Shown: piece by piece, positions 24,180 through 36,599 of the stretch
Numbering within the stretch: position 1 is the stretch's first letter
Layout of the letters: the number at the start of each line of letters is the position of its first letter
NCBI RefSeq assembly: GCF_043290135.1
Contig: NC_134702.1
Span: 88,312,817 to 88,376,816 of the forward strand
From: Rhipicephalus microplus
Lineage: Eukaryota > Arthropoda > Arachnida > Ixodida > Ixodidae
Direction: 5' to 3'
DNA: 64,000 bases
Program-made: the position numbers and the translations under genes
The notes under the pieces: model-generated
The model's input: the letters and a program-made list of their open reading frames with translations, nothing else
Database searches by the model: none
What the model was told of the DNA's origin: nothing

Positions 24180-25480
24180 CTGCAGCTCTTGCGGTGGTTT
24201 TGTTCACATGACATGTTGTAAACTGGTATGATATAACATGATTGCATGCCGAACAAAGGCGACAAGCCCTAGCCTGAAATGATGACATGCGTGTCATGTA
24301 ACAACATGGCTACAAGCCACACTCATGGTGTGCTCGCGGCCGTTCTGCTATATAGCTCTGCATATACCAAATTTGGTATCACAGTACGTGAATGGATGAC
24401 GGGGGTATGTGAGTGGTGAAAGCGTGGTGATTAAGAGTTGTGTGAAATGTAATAACAAGACTACATGCCATGCTCATGATGCGCTGGCGGCCGTTTATCT
24501 AGCTTCAACTTTACCAAGTTTGGTATTACGGGACGTGAAAGGATCACGAAGATATGAGGCCAGCACAAACATAATAAGCATTAAATGCATGTCATGTAAA
24601 CACATGACTACTTGCTACGCTCATGATGCGCTCGCGGCCAATTCGCTAGCTTCACATGTACCAAATCTGATATTACGTGACGCGAACGAACGAAGTAGCT
24701 AAATGACACATCCAAACAGGGTAATTACTACATGCGTGTCATGTAGGAAGATGACTACATGCCACACTCATGGTGAGCTCGCGGCCGTTTCGCTAGCTTC
24801 AAATACGCCAAATTTGATATTTCGTGACGTCTATGCATAACGAAGGTACGTGACTGGTGCAAACATGAATCATGAGATGCATGTCATGTGACAATATGAC
24901 TACATGCCACAGTCGAGGCGCCAATACACTTCGACGTGACACGGCGCGCGTGTGCGGCGGCGTTCATTTCGTCACGTCACGCCGGCGTTGCCAAGCCGGG
25001 CGCCGGACCTGCCATGTACTCTCCGGTGCGCGCCGCGCTGCATTTCATTCACGCATGCGCGTTTATTGCACATCCGGTGTCCCTCCATCACGAAAAGAGG
25101 CACATGAAGTGCAATGCATTGGAGTGAAATGCAGCATGTCGCGTTTCGCACTGGTGGCCATCGGGCCGCGCCGACGGACGCTGGTCGTGCATAGCGTCGG
25201 ACTATATAGTGCCCGCGCTTTGCTAACTTAGCGTCGCTGTGCCCAGCGCACGCGTGCAACGTTACGTTGGAGTATATTGGGCCCTGCATGACCCACTCGC
25301 GGCCGTTTCGCTAGCTCCACATATACCAAATTTCGTGTTGCGTGACGTAAATGGGGGATGGAGGCATATGACTGGTGCAAACGCGATAATCATGACTTGC
25401 TTGTCATGTAACAACATGACAACACGCTCATTGCGTGCTCACAGCCGTTTCGCTAGCTCCACATCACTTAACTTAACTAG
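24180..25480 (+). repeat. 147-bp satellite array with GC-rich core (element b)
   Basis: Monomers again carry CATGTAA, GACTACATGCC and CTCGCGGCCGTTTCGCTAGC. At 24653-24662 CACATGTACC is uninterrupted, while in elements c and d the same monomer position is split by a SINE. Confidence 0.8.
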
Positions 25481-25500
25481 GCATCACTTAACATGAATGG

Positions 25501-26179
25501 ATTTATTTATTTATTTGCTGATTTATTTATTTCCATAATTTTTGTATACGCAGATACACAAGGACACAAAAGAAACAGGGAGGTACCCAGAAGGTAACTG
25601 CCACCTGGAGGGGCACAACGCCTGCTCACTCTTTCAGAAGCAGGGAAGAAACAGAAGAAACGAAGATTAGAGGGCAGAAAGAGGAAAGAAGATGAGGAAG
25701 GGAGAAAAAAGATGACAAAGACTTCGATGAGTATGAGTGAAAAAGAGAGGGAGAGAAAGAGAGAGAGACCGTCTATAAACGGATGGCCAAGTCCGTTTGG
25801 TTAATAAATCTAAGGAGAGCTCGGTCGGCCTGGTCGCGTCGGGAAGCCCTACCACTCGGAAAAAGGTAGTCGTCTAGAGTCGCGCACTTGGGTCCTAGGA
25901 ATTTACATTCTTTAATTAGCAAAGACCGCTGCGTAGCAAATGTGGGACAGTGCAATATGAGATGCTCAAGTGTTTCGCAGGAGCCACAAGCTGCGCACAA
26001 CGGGCTGTTCTCACGCCCATGACGGTGTAATCGTTCACGCACCAGCACGGAGCCCACTCAGTTTGTACAACAGCGCTAGGGAGCTACGAGGCAAGCCACG
26101 GCCACGAACACGGGGAGGGAACGGTCCACTCGCCACACGCTGGTCTGGGTGCTGCTCTAGGAGGTTTCGGCGTATAAGC
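25501..26179 (-). mobile_element. 5'-truncated LINE nested in element b
   Basis: The minus-strand ORF at 25773-26057 encodes the C-terminus of a LINE ORF2 with a zinc-binding CAACGSCETLEHLILHCP motif. Its 3' end is purine-rich on the + strand (GAGAGAGAAAGAGAG) and finishes in an AAATA-type tail, seen as ATTTATTTATTTATTT at 25501. Elements a and e lack it at the matching place, giving empty sites (about 6126 and 61368). Confidence 0.75.
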
Positions 26180-26347
26180 ATGGCGAAGGCAAACAACACA
26201 TTCAAACATCATAATCATGACACGGAAGTCATGTATGGCATAATTTACTTCCACCTCGTAACGTTCTGGGTATTTTAATGTGACATATAAACCTTCCTAA
26301 TTCGTGCTTTGCATATCATGGATACCCACTGTACGTGAGATCTGCCA

Positions 26348-29300
26348 AGTTTTTGTACATGTGTTCTACAGATTCCCAAGAGAGTGTTTCTGTAGACAGT
26401 CTATGGCTATTGTTCAAACTTTATTACAATAATCATCGGAGAAAACAAGGCAGACAGACAAAGCAAGGAAAGAAAGTAGAGGTGCTTGCTTACGTCTCCG
26501 CCTCAGTCATAAATATATACAAGAATACACCAACTTATGATAAAGCATGCAGGAGAAATAAATTCCTACCCATCCTTGTACAGAATGAACGGTGCTACTT
26601 TACAGCTCAAAGGTTTCTTTTCTTATACAGAAGTAGCGTAGTTCAACAAACAAAAAATTGTGGAGTGTTGCAAGTTATATTTTTCGAATTACTCTCACAA
26701 AAATAAAGTAACCGATAAAACATTTATTTCTAAACAAGTTTATAACAGAATTAAAACTTGTATTCTCAAACGACCATTCAGATATTGCCACAAAATTGTG
26801 ACGTTGAAGAAGGCAGTAGTCGGCGTGTTCAGGAATGAACTCCTTATTTGGCTGACTTTGCACGCGGTACCAAAACACGATGTACAGCAAGAAATTCACG
26901 CATATCGGCAAATAGAGAGCCTCATTTCATAACCTTATCCGCGGCAATGCGCGTCTTTTTTAAACAATCGGCATGGGTTATTCGTGCTTTATCGCTGGTA
27001 GCTGCATTTATTTGAGAATAAATTCGAATATTCGCGTTTCGCGCGCAATCTTACCAAAATTATACACACTATTACGAAGCTTCTCAAACACTGAGGGTCT
27101 GAGGCACCGTCTGCGTCGGGTATTGCTAACGATCTTTATAGGTGTAAACTGCATTGAGCCAACTTTAAAAAAAGAATAGTTTTTGACACTAGGTTGATTA
27201 GGTTTGCAGTTCTATATATGCACCTACTGTTACCACCTGTACGTAACACGTCTCAAAAAATGCGATGCCTACAAGTGCACGTCGTATACAAACCTCATGA
27301 ACGAGAGAGAGGATTTCGTGAGGCACTCATTTACTTGCTACAAAAAGAATTTGTAGGAAATCACCCACTATACACCGCGAAGGCATTTATAATTCTCCTG
27401 ATGAGTGAGGTATACCCACTACAGATTTGTAAGGCATTACGCGCATTTTGTTTCTGCTGCGGCATATGACGATGAATGATAGCCGCGTTCCAGCCCACAC
27501 ATTCTCTTTCTGCCATTGAAGCGAACGTAACGTGGTCTCGACCGCGTAATGCAGAGTCGGCGCAGAAAACAAGCTCGCCCGGAGGCAAGTGTTCGGGAAG
27601 CAGCGGCAGAGCTGTGACGCCGACAACAAGCTGCAACTTCTGGCGTGAGAGCGTGGCGCGCTTCGGCTTAACGTATACGCCAACAGCAAGCCACTGAAGA
27701 TGCGAAAGCTCGGGAAGAAGAGAATAATCGTTCCGCGGCTACCGTTCATGAGCAACAGGTGTTAAAAGCATGGCTATGGGCAGTGCAGAGGCACAAAGTC
27801 AAGGGGTCAACGTCCCATGTAACAATTGACGTTCAGAAAACAGTGCGATTCTCTACTAAAATTTACTCAACGACGCTGCCATCAAAAAGCACATCAAGCA
27901 AAAACTGATAAGCAAGCCTTCGTATATGTCCGGCCTTGTACCATTCACGCATGCTTAATGTACCTAGAAGAATCACTCTCTACAAATACCTAAACATACA
28001 AAAAACGTGCATAGAGATCATTTTTGCCAACTTCAGATACCATCGAAGAATCACTGCCTCAGTTTTTCATGGGCTACAAAGCATGAATAATAAAAGCAGT
28101 AGAGAATTCAAAACTCTGCACAACGTATACGACGAATAACGCAATTTACATACTGTACACACGCATTTAAATACTTTACACATTCACGGCAATACATACC
28201 GAAGTGTGACTAGTCAATGAGGTTGATCGTGTGAATTGGTGTTACATGATTGTTTGAACTAGAGAGCACTACGTACACGCTAACAGGAAAGACAGGGACA
28301 AGCACTTACTACCAAAGGAAAGTTTATTCGGAAAGCTGTGAAATATACACCGACAGGTGAAACAGTGTCGTGGCACATACGATAAGACCAAATCGCGAAC
28401 CAAAATAGCAAAACCGATAAAATTTCTATGTTTGATATCGGTGTTGTGTTTATTGATTAGCACAATGCGCACTTTCCTAGCCCGAGTGACAACGCAACCA
28501 ACATGAATTGCAATAAAAGGCTTCGATATTTTTGAACCAGTCGTTCCAAGCCTTCCTTAACTTCATCTTACACATTAGAAGTCCAACAGTGCTCTGTGAC
28601 AGTTCTCGCTTTGAAACCATTCGGACATGTACGATGGATGCTGCTATGCATGTGAAAGTATTAGTTGTCCCCTATTTCATTTATTGTTTTCGTACATGTT
28701 TCCTCCCATTAGAACTCCGTAGGCGTGGGGTTGCAGTTCTCGTGCTACTTGGTTAACCTGCCTTTCTTTGCGGTTCATTTCTCTCCATTGCTGTACCCAA
28801 GCGTTTTGGATGACTAATGGGACTAATGTAAACGTGAGTATGCATGCGCGTGGTTCTATACTTCTGTAATCAGAAGTGCGCCACGAAGTTAAGCGGAGGT
28901 TTACAAATAGCACGCCAAGCTTCTCTTATCCATTTGCTTTCCAATTTTTTTTGAAGTATTGAATTGGTATACCTCCGAAAATATATTGTGACAAGTATAC
29001 CTGACAATTTAACTGACATGAGTGTCCCTGTTTAAGGTAATGTTCAGATGTATGACCGCATTATAAACTTACTTTTGTTGTGTGCAGACATTCCTGCGTC
29101 AAGTAAGTCGAAGTTAAATTCCGAGGATCGAAATTCTGTTTTTGGATTACTCCTTGTTAAATCGTGCTAAAATCATTCTTCCCAAAGTAATATTTCATTA
29201 CAATCCATAGACTAGTGTCTCATGTACTCCATGACACCCCGTTCATTCTTGAGAAAAGGAACATAATAACTTCGCACAACCCATCTCTACTTCTCGCAAG

Positions 29301-29767
29301 AGCTTATAAATGTACTTCGAAAACAGGTTGGAATACAAGTTTCTCCACGGCCTAGTAGTCTAAGATGATGAAACAAAAGAAATGTGAGCGTCAAACGTGT
29401 TTGTTCTACCGCAGTTTTGAGAGGTAACTGGTTTTGCTGAACGTCTGAACATGTCGCCACGTTTCAATTTCACTGCTAAATTTGTTGTTCACCTTGGCGG
29501 TTACAGCTGACTATTGAATATTTTATAATTTTGCTACTTTTATTGAATTCATGACGTTTATAAGGCAGCTTAAGCGCATGAACAAACATTAACAAAAAAA
29601 CACGATTTCACCACAATATATAGCGTTAAAAAATACCTTATGTTAGGTTTGCTGATGGAGCGCACGTACGGCTGGGGAAAATTAACAAAAAAAAAACAAA
29701 AAAAAGCATTGGTATTTTTCTGCTGCTTGCTACGGCTGTTTTTCGACTCCTTCAAGCCAAAACCAGG
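26348..29767 (+). repeat. Conserved upstream block of gene 3
   Basis: Non-coding sequence matching 7096-11079 (without the insertion at 7402) and 39052-42466. Its 3' end, CTCCTTCAAGCCAAAACCAG, directly precedes the TATA box and is likely part of the gene promoter. Confidence 0.6.
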
Positions 29768-29776
29768 TATATAAAG
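29768..29776 (+). promoter_or_regulatory. TATA box and initiator, gene copy 3
   Basis: TATATAAAG, with the initiator TCAGAAC centred on A 29799 (31 bp downstream). The predicted 5' UTR is 38 nt up to ATG at 29837. Confidence 0.85.
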
Positions 29777-29836
29777 CCATTCGCCACCGACCAAGATCAG
29801 AACCATCTGCTCCTCAAACAGACCAGGACCACCACC

Positions 29837-31783
29837 ATGGTAAGTCACTAGTTAACTCCTTGCTGTGGTTTCATACCTCGTCGACCGTGGCGCAGCAGTG
29901 GCTATGGTGGTCGGCTGCAGAACCGAAGGTCGCGAGTTCGATCCTGGCTACGGCAATCGCATCTAGATGGAGGCTGAAGGATAGAGGCCTATGTAGTCAG
30001 CGAAGTGAGTGGGCGTTAAGAACACGAATTAGCCAAAAGTTTTGGAACCCTCTACAGCAATGTCTTTCGTAACCATAACATTGCTTTAGGACGTAAGATT
30101 ACCTTATATCATTAATTTCATACTTCAAATGGACTGCTCGCGAAAAAAATATTTGCTAGTACGTTGTTCAAAAGCCCTGCATTTTTACATATAACGTGTT
30201 TGGGTGAGAAAGCATTGAAAATTTTTCATCTTAGCTACCAAGCAATAGAATGAGTGCTGACCAATTTACAATTGACAAATGAAAGCAAAAAATGCATAAT
30301 TTATGTTTACACCAGCCACAATATATTTGAGGCGTAGATAAACCTACTCATAGGTGATTTTGCTTGGACCACTTAGTGTATTCCAGACCACATGGTAGGG
30401 CACCTCAAAAAGATACAGATAAAAACTAGTAGTCCAGACAAAAAGAGCAATCTAGGGGTTTTCAAATGTCCAGATTCTTGCAGGTGATTTAGGCTAACTG
30501 TGCCTTGGTTACACATCAAAATAGACCAGGGGATTAGAAAACTCACGCAGTAAAACGCTTCTTTCATCCAGTTGGTTTATTCCACAACACATAGCAAACA
30601 AGTCATGATCGGTGCTTTTACTTGTTCGTGCCTGTTTACCGTGCCCTTTTAAGTGTTCTTGAAATCGACAGGTGACATATGGTACAACTAGTATACCTGA
30701 GCACCATTCCTAATATCACAATATCCCAACACAGCACGTAGTGCTGATGAACAGTTACATAGAGTTGCCTTTTTTCTTAATACGAAGCCCTTTTTCTTAC
30801 ATTCAGCTGCGCGCCTGCATCATCCTCGCCCTGGCCACCAGTGCCCTTGCTGGTCACGTTGGCCACCTTGCCGGGGGTTACACTCTCGCCAGTAACCTCG
30901 GTTACGGCCTTGGCTACGGCAACCTCGGTTACGCTGGTCTTGGTTACGGTGGTCTTGGTCTCTCCCACTACGGCCTTGCTCATGGCGTTGGATACTCCGG
31001 CCTCACTGGCTACGGCGTCGGCTACGGATATGGTTACGCGCCAGCCGCCAGCTATGCTGTCGCTGCCCCAGCCGTCGCCCATACCGTCTCTTCCTACAAC
31101 GCTGCCCCAGCTGTGACCACTGTTCACGCCGCCCCAGCTGTTACCTCTGTTCACGCAGCCCCAGTCGTCGCTGCTGTGCAAGCTGCTCCAGCCGTGGCTA
31201 CTGTGCAAGCTGCTCCAGCTGTGACTGCTGTCCACGCTGCCCCAGCTGTCGCCACTTATGCCGCTGCCCCAGCTGTCACCTACTCTGCCGCCCCAGCTGT
31301 AACCAGGGTTGTCCAGCAGTCCGCTCCGGTTGTTGCTGCCGCCCCAACTGTCGCCACCTACGCCGCCGCCCCAGCTGTGACTGCTGTCCACGCTGCTCCT
31401 GCTGTCACAACTGTTCACGCTGCGCCTGCCGTCGCTGCCATCCATGCTGCCCCAGCTGTCGCTGCTGTCCACGCTGCTCCGGCTGTCGCCACCTACAGTG
31501 TTGCCCACGCTACCCCAGCCGTAGCTACCTACGGTGCGGCCCACTCTGCCCCACTCTACTACGGCTATGGTGTAGGCTCCCTCGGTTATGGTGCTGGTCA
31601 CTACGGTTATGGCCATGGCCTGCTCGGCTACGGCCTGAACTACGGCTATGGTCTTGGCTCTCCTCTGAGTTACGCCACCCTTCTGCGCAAGAAGAAGTGT
31701 AAGTTCCTCTTACTTCTATCCAAGGTTCAGTACGTGACACAATTTTTGAAATTTTACAAACATGCAACAATTTTTTTGCAGAA
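29837..31783 (+). CDS. Cuticle protein 16.5-like gene, copy 3 (298 aa, 3 exons)
   Basis: The coding sequence joins ATG (29837-29839), 30807-31698 and 31782-31783. Intron 1 is 967 bp (donor GTAAGT, acceptor ACATTCAG). Intron 2 is 83 bp with a split TAA. The protein starts MLRACIILALATSALA, a signal peptide of 16 residues. It then has a GY-rich region to about residue 78, an AAPAV repeat region to about 246 with RVVQQSAPVVAAAP in the middle, and a 52-residue GYG tail ending LLRKKK. By direct comparison it differs from copy 4 at about seven residues (for example TYSAAP versus TYAAAP, TRVVQQ versus TKVVQQ). The promoter, splice sites and poly(A) signal are intact, so it should be expressed. The cuticular role is inferred from composition and signal peptide. 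A long open frame upstream of 30807 is intronic read-through; the acceptor fixes the real exon start. Confidence 0.88.
29877..30101 (+). mobile_element. Ruka-like SINE in intron 1 of gene 3
   Basis: Head CGTGGCGCAGCAGTGGCTAT, B-box GCGAGTTCGATCC, 3' body TTGCTTTAGGACGTAAG. Same insertion site as in genes 2 and 4. Confidence 0.75.
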
Positions 31784-31871
31784 ATTGCTCTATTCCAAGC
31801 GCTTCCACAGAACCCATCGACGATGGAGTCGACTTGGAGACTCCACTGAAGTATACGGAACCTTAAGGGAT

Positions 31872-31877
31872 AATAAA
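31872..31877 (+). terminator. Polyadenylation signal, gene copy 3
   Basis: AATAAA 90 bp into the terminal exon that starts at 31782. Confidence 0.78.
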
Positions 31878-33010
31878 AATTTTGCACAGTATCTGCGTTT
31901 TCAACGTTAGTGTTTCACTCAATTCACATAAACAAGATATTGTTGAACTAGAATGAAAAGGAGAGTTGTGAGGCAACACCACAGACTTTACACCTTGCTG
32001 ATGAAGAGCTCGCCATACTCACGGACACAATACTGTTATGGTAGTACTAGTCATACTTTTAGTTTGAAATCTTGTCAATTTTCTTTAACACAATTCACCG
32101 GAATAGGCTGCCACTTTTGCGGTTTTGATCAGGCTTAGGCGATTTCAATTGGGATATAATTCTTCTTGTGCCGAGAACGACAGGTTCACTTTTCGATAGA
32201 CCTAAAGAGAATTGCTGTAGGAATACGCACTACGTTAATTTATTCAGCATAAAAGTTGATGATAAGCAATTTTGGCAAAGTTAGCCGTGATTGGTATATT
32301 AGTGACTAATGTAGGATCATTGTGTAGTTAACCTTCATCACTGTCACAATGTGGCACGTCATGCAATGATCGACACCTGCTGGTAGATTAATTACTTATT
32401 TAGTTTGCATAACCGGGGGTGCTTTTCATGAGTACAGATTACGAACGGAGTATCAGTTCAGTTATTAGGCTGAAACAACATGGTATTTTTTTTCTCGCAA
32501 AGACCGTTAAGTTATTCTGGTTGTGGACGTTATTGAACTACTACGCAAGTCGCGCTAACAAATACGCAGGCAGTTGTACACTTCGACGGTTTTCCATAGC
32601 TATTTAAGTTGCGAAATCCAGTTTAAACGACAAGGTGGTAATTGAACAACTAATCATGCACATGGCCCTTTTATTTTAAATTGCGATCGTTAGATGATTG
32701 TTCATGAAAACCACAATATCATCACGAGGCACAACAAAGTGCAGGTCTTCGAATATTCAAACAAACAGATGATCTTTAATGTGTTCTGATATCGCACCAT
32801 GCACAGACCTCTCTCATGTCGCCTTCATAAAAAGGCGACCACTGTCATAGTGATCGGAGCCACCACTTTCGGACTTGCAATAGTGCACTGAAACCACTAT
32901 ACCATTAGGAGGCACATCTCTGCAATTTACGTTTGTTGGAAACTTTTACTTTCTAACTCAGGACGGAAGGTAGTTCTTTTGTTTGGATGTGCGAATACCA
33001 AAACTTTTTG
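31878..33010 (+). repeat. Conserved 3' flank of the duplicated unit, copy 3
   Basis: Matches 13427-14500 plus 19842-19930, here uninterrupted. CTCTGCAATTTACG at about 32919 is the empty site for the LINE found in spacer 2. The antisense tRNA-like relic is at 32828-32905. No gene is seen. Confidence 0.7.
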
Positions 33011-33236
33011 CATCGCGCTGATGTAGCTTTTCAGGTGCCCGGCTGCTCACCCAAAGGTCGTGGTTTCGATGCCGGCCGTGGTGGTTGCATTTCGATGGAG
33101 GCAGAAGGTTAGACGACGGTGTACTGTGCGATTTCAGTGCATGGTAAAGAATAGCCGACGGTGAAAATTTCAGGGGCCTGCTACGGCGTCTCTCATAATC
33201 AAACCTTTGTGTAGGGACGTTGAACCCCAGATATTG
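33011..33236 (+). mobile_element. Ruka-like SINE, diverged (spacer 3)
   Basis: Orthologous to 19931-20155 and 45700-45920. The T-loop region reads AAGGTCGTGGTTTCGATGCC, so the B-box has decayed. Confidence 0.68.
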
Positions 33237-34061
33237 TTATTATTGAAACGCTGTCGTATCATTCTAATAACGTTGGCCTATCTACACAACTTCCACCTAA
33301 ATTTAAATATTCAAGGTATTTAATTCTCAGGAATCATATAAAATTGTTTCGTGCACTGAACATCAAATCACAGAGCTTTCAAATGGTATTTATAACAATG
33401 GCTTCTTCCTATTTAGGCGACCACCTAACAACAAAAAAAAAACTTCATGCACAATTTGACTTCAAGGAAAGTTGTTTATTCTGCTCGCTTTTTTTAGGTG
33501 ATTCAGTTTTCTTTTGAATAAAATAATTTCTGAATACTCATTCAGTGTATATCGCGCTCATGATGCCTTCACACATGAGAAGCGAAGCAGCTGATAAGCC
33601 GCCAGAGCGCCGGAAAACCATGAGAGGGCGTGTCCCTTTAACGATTCGACACTTTCAGAATCGACACTTTCAGGAATGTATTTCGCCTCTTTTGCGGGAA
33701 TGAATTTTCATACCGGACTCAATTTATGCGTACAAAACACTGAAAATCAATTGTTCTCTTGCCTTTCAAACGTTTTCTTGTTTTGTTTTGGGGAGATGCG
33801 CCAGCGGGAGAAAAACGAGGGGACACATCGACAGCGGCGGTGATAATTCCAGCCGGCTGTGCAAAAGCAAGACACGTTAGGGCATGGAAGCAAAAACAGG
33901 CTCTCGGTGAAGTCGTCCTCCTTGGCGAGGCCGTGAACATCATTGTGTTGAAGGTTAGTTAGCAATTGTGCTGATACGAGCCACCATTGACGCCTTTGTT
34001 ACCATCATGGGCACAGCCAGAGGTGGGGAGATTAACCTCGCTAATTCTGAAGTTTTGCTGC

Positions 34062-34062
<1 letters not shown>
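33237..34062 (+). repeat. Conserved spacer sequence, no gene seen
   Basis: Matches 20156-20972 and 45921-46740. Short minus-strand ORFs near 33719-33965 recur at 46385-46642 but end in different frames and look like repeat-derived sequence. Confidence 0.45.

Positions 34063-34155
<93 letters not shown>
34063..34155. repeat. (TA)n tract, spacer 3
   Basis: About 92 bp of TA repeats directly followed by TTAACGCGCACATGAACCC. This is the simple, uninterrupted state of the locus that is complex in spacers 2 and 4. Confidence 0.97.
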
Positions 34156-34158
<3 letters not shown>

Positions 34159-35964
34159 ACGCGCACATGAACCCAACACTAAAGTATAGTTTAACACCCC
34201 CCACCCAAATAAATAAAAACACCACGCCTGCGAAGAACGTGCCGCTGCATTAACAGTGAAAACTGGAATAGCGGCTTTTAAAACCTTTATTTACTCTTTA
34301 GGTAACTATATTATTCACACTTGCAGGATACCCGCTATGCAATAAATCTAAGGCATTTTTGTGTACAAAGCAGTTATAAGTGTGTAATCCTTCGTCATTA
34401 TACGCAGAAGCGTGCTACCCGTTACACGCTTGCAAGAAACTGTGCAATTTTTTTTTATTCTCTTTTCCGGTGCGAGAGTATGCGTGGCTGTAAGGGACTG
34501 AATTATTATAGAAGCTGATTGCTTTACAAATTAGTCTGTAATGTTATACTAACGTGCTTACAACGTAATACTCAGTAGTGCTCTAATTTATTGTAACTTC
34601 TTTTCTTTGTTTATATAAGATATGTATAAATCAAGTACCACAATTATCTAGGTCATACCTATTATTTCTAATATATAACCTCTAATATTTTAAAACTGCG
34701 TATTATTTTAGAAAACCACTCAATTCTTCGTCAATCCTCTACAGTGGGTATGCGTCATGGGCAATATGTGAAAAGGACAAGAACGAGCATTCGATGACCC
34801 ACTCGTTACGCAATCCGCGTTGTGTGACGCCTGGCTGTGCCTTGGTTTTTCCTATTCTGACACCGGCAGCGGTGGCGGACAATCACGGCACACGTGACCC
34901 TTGTTATGGTCTAATAATAACTCTCACTGTAAATATTTCTTGCTACGCTCCTGGCTGCCATGTTGAATGTGTGGCTCATTGTTCACAACACGTGTTTGAG
35001 ATTGCGCAGTCAAAGCAGTGAAGAAAAATAGATATGTACTATCGCGTGGCGAGAAAAAAAAATGGTAAGGTTTCTCCGCGTGATTTTTTTTGGTGCATTT
35101 CCAATGAGTTTGACCACTTTCGCCCCGTTCGAAACCTAGTCGGAACGTGTTATTCGAGCCATTCGCCGGAAGACCTCAGCCTACACAAAGCTAATTGATA
35201 TTGAGAACAAATTTATGCTTGTCATCCAGGTCCAAATATTTTTCCTTTCACGGCTTGTAGAAAACTTTCCTTCTCGACGCGCAGCTTGGGAGGTCGTTTG
35301 GAGACAGGTTTCGGCACTGCAATAGAGACGCGATGTAATACCGCCCACAGGTGAAACAACTTTCCTTTGATGTGTGCTTTCGTAATTAAAAGGGCGTGGC
35401 ACCAGTTTCATGGCGCTGGCAACAAACTTACCGCCGGCATACCGTAGTGAAGCTCAAAACGAGCTAGCGCTGAATAGCTGTCAAACTCATTTCATCGTGC
35501 TTTTGTAGTGGCAATGTCCCTGCACCTGCAAGAAATGGTACGTTGCTACTATTACTGTAGTTGTTGCGGTCATGTACTCGCGGGACTTCTTTTACCGAAC
35601 GTGCTTTCCGCAACGTGTGCCGGAACCGCGATATTTGCCTGTGATATAAAATTTTAGTTATTGCCCTCTAACATTAACTTTTTTCAAACTTCGAATAAAG
35701 TTTGTAGGTATCCGCCGATAAAATCAGCAGAGGCCCTTTAACTGTGCATTTCAAACTGGCCTTTGACCATCAACAAATTTACGGCCACTCTAATTTTATG
35801 GATTACTCCACGAAAAGTCTGCGTACCTATTTTGACTATAGCTGTGCATATTCATAAAAATTTGTTCTTTCTGACAACTGTTTCCTGAAGGTCTGTTATT
35901 AGAGGTCTAGAAACTTCTAGTTTTACTTTAGTTAGCTGCTCAATATAGAACAGCCATTTCTTCT
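34156..35964 (+). repeat. Conserved blocks of spacer 3, no gene seen
   Basis: Includes block R (34753-35092) and the block shared with 22628-23506. It aligns closely with 51085-52897 in spacer 4. Confidence 0.5.
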
Positions 35965-35965
35965 T

Positions 35966-36002
<37 letters not shown>

Positions 36003-36229
36003 TTGTTTAATTTATAACCCCCCTGTGATTATAAAAGACTCCGTCGTGAGTGGCTCCTAAAATTCCAACCACCTGGTGTTCTTCAAGGTGCACCTATATC
36101 TAAACAAACGGGTCTCAAGCATTTCCACCTCAACGAAAATTGGAGCCACCATGTTCGGAATTCGATCCCGTGATCTGACCCTCGAGTCAGCAGCTCAGTG
36201 CCTTAGCCACCAGTGCACCGTGGCGGGTA
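35965..36229 (-). mobile_element. Ruka-like SINE with (TTG)n tail, antisense (spacer 3)
   Basis: The TTG tract at about 35965-36007 is the tail. The minus-strand head contains GCTAAGGCACTGAGCTGCTG and the B-box ATCGAATTCCGA. Confidence 0.75.
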
Positions 36230-36599
36230 TGAAACAACCAAACACAAGCGTCTATCAATTAAGTAGTTGCTATTGTTACACCGTAAAAATTTCGTCATTG
36301 CTCAGTATTAACACTCTTGGCGGGCTTATGTCGTCCCCGTGGCGGGGTTACCAGGCCTTTTGAGCTAGGCTGACTCCGCCTTTTGCAATATCACAACCAC
36401 CACCACACCACCATCACACTTTTAAATGCGAAGCATTTCTTAGCGAACTTCAGCGACATTGAGCGTATCTATCTATATCTCGCCGCCTACGACATTTAGC
36501 TCTCCTGGCCGTTTGGATGAAGATATCCATACCAAACTTGGTATGGCATACCATGGCTGTGTAAAGAACACAATCGACAAGTCATAACATGAATTTCAA

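Larger units (their letters stand above)
23972..26347 (+). mobile_element. Satellite-bearing HINE/Helentron-like element, copy b
   Basis: The left subterminal motif TGCGAAGCA lies at 23975-23983, with GCGAACTTCGGCGACTTTGA after it, and only two TCTA units. The right motif is mutated (TGCTTTGCA at 26304-26312), as is the hairpin (ACCCACTGTACGTGAGA). Satellite monomers, a GC-rich core (about 24905-25285) and a nested antisense LINE (25501-26179) lie between. It sits between CATCACATTTTT and GTTTTTGTACATG, where spacer 1 has the unoccupied CATCAAACGTTTTGTACATG. Confidence 0.6.

Noticed and set aside
24872..25231. Arg/Cys-rich ORF of 119 codons recurring at 37588-37947
   Set aside because: It lies in the GC-rich core of the satellite element. 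Elements a, d and e do not keep the same frame or length, so coding is unlikely.
30741..30806. N-terminal extension of gene 3 (and 43439-43504 of gene 4) giving 389- or 412-residue proteins
   Set aside because: This is intron read-through: the polypyrimidine tract and CAG acceptor directly precede the signal-peptide codons, and ATG comes from the upstream exon. The C-terminal extensions past LLRKKK are likewise intron 2.
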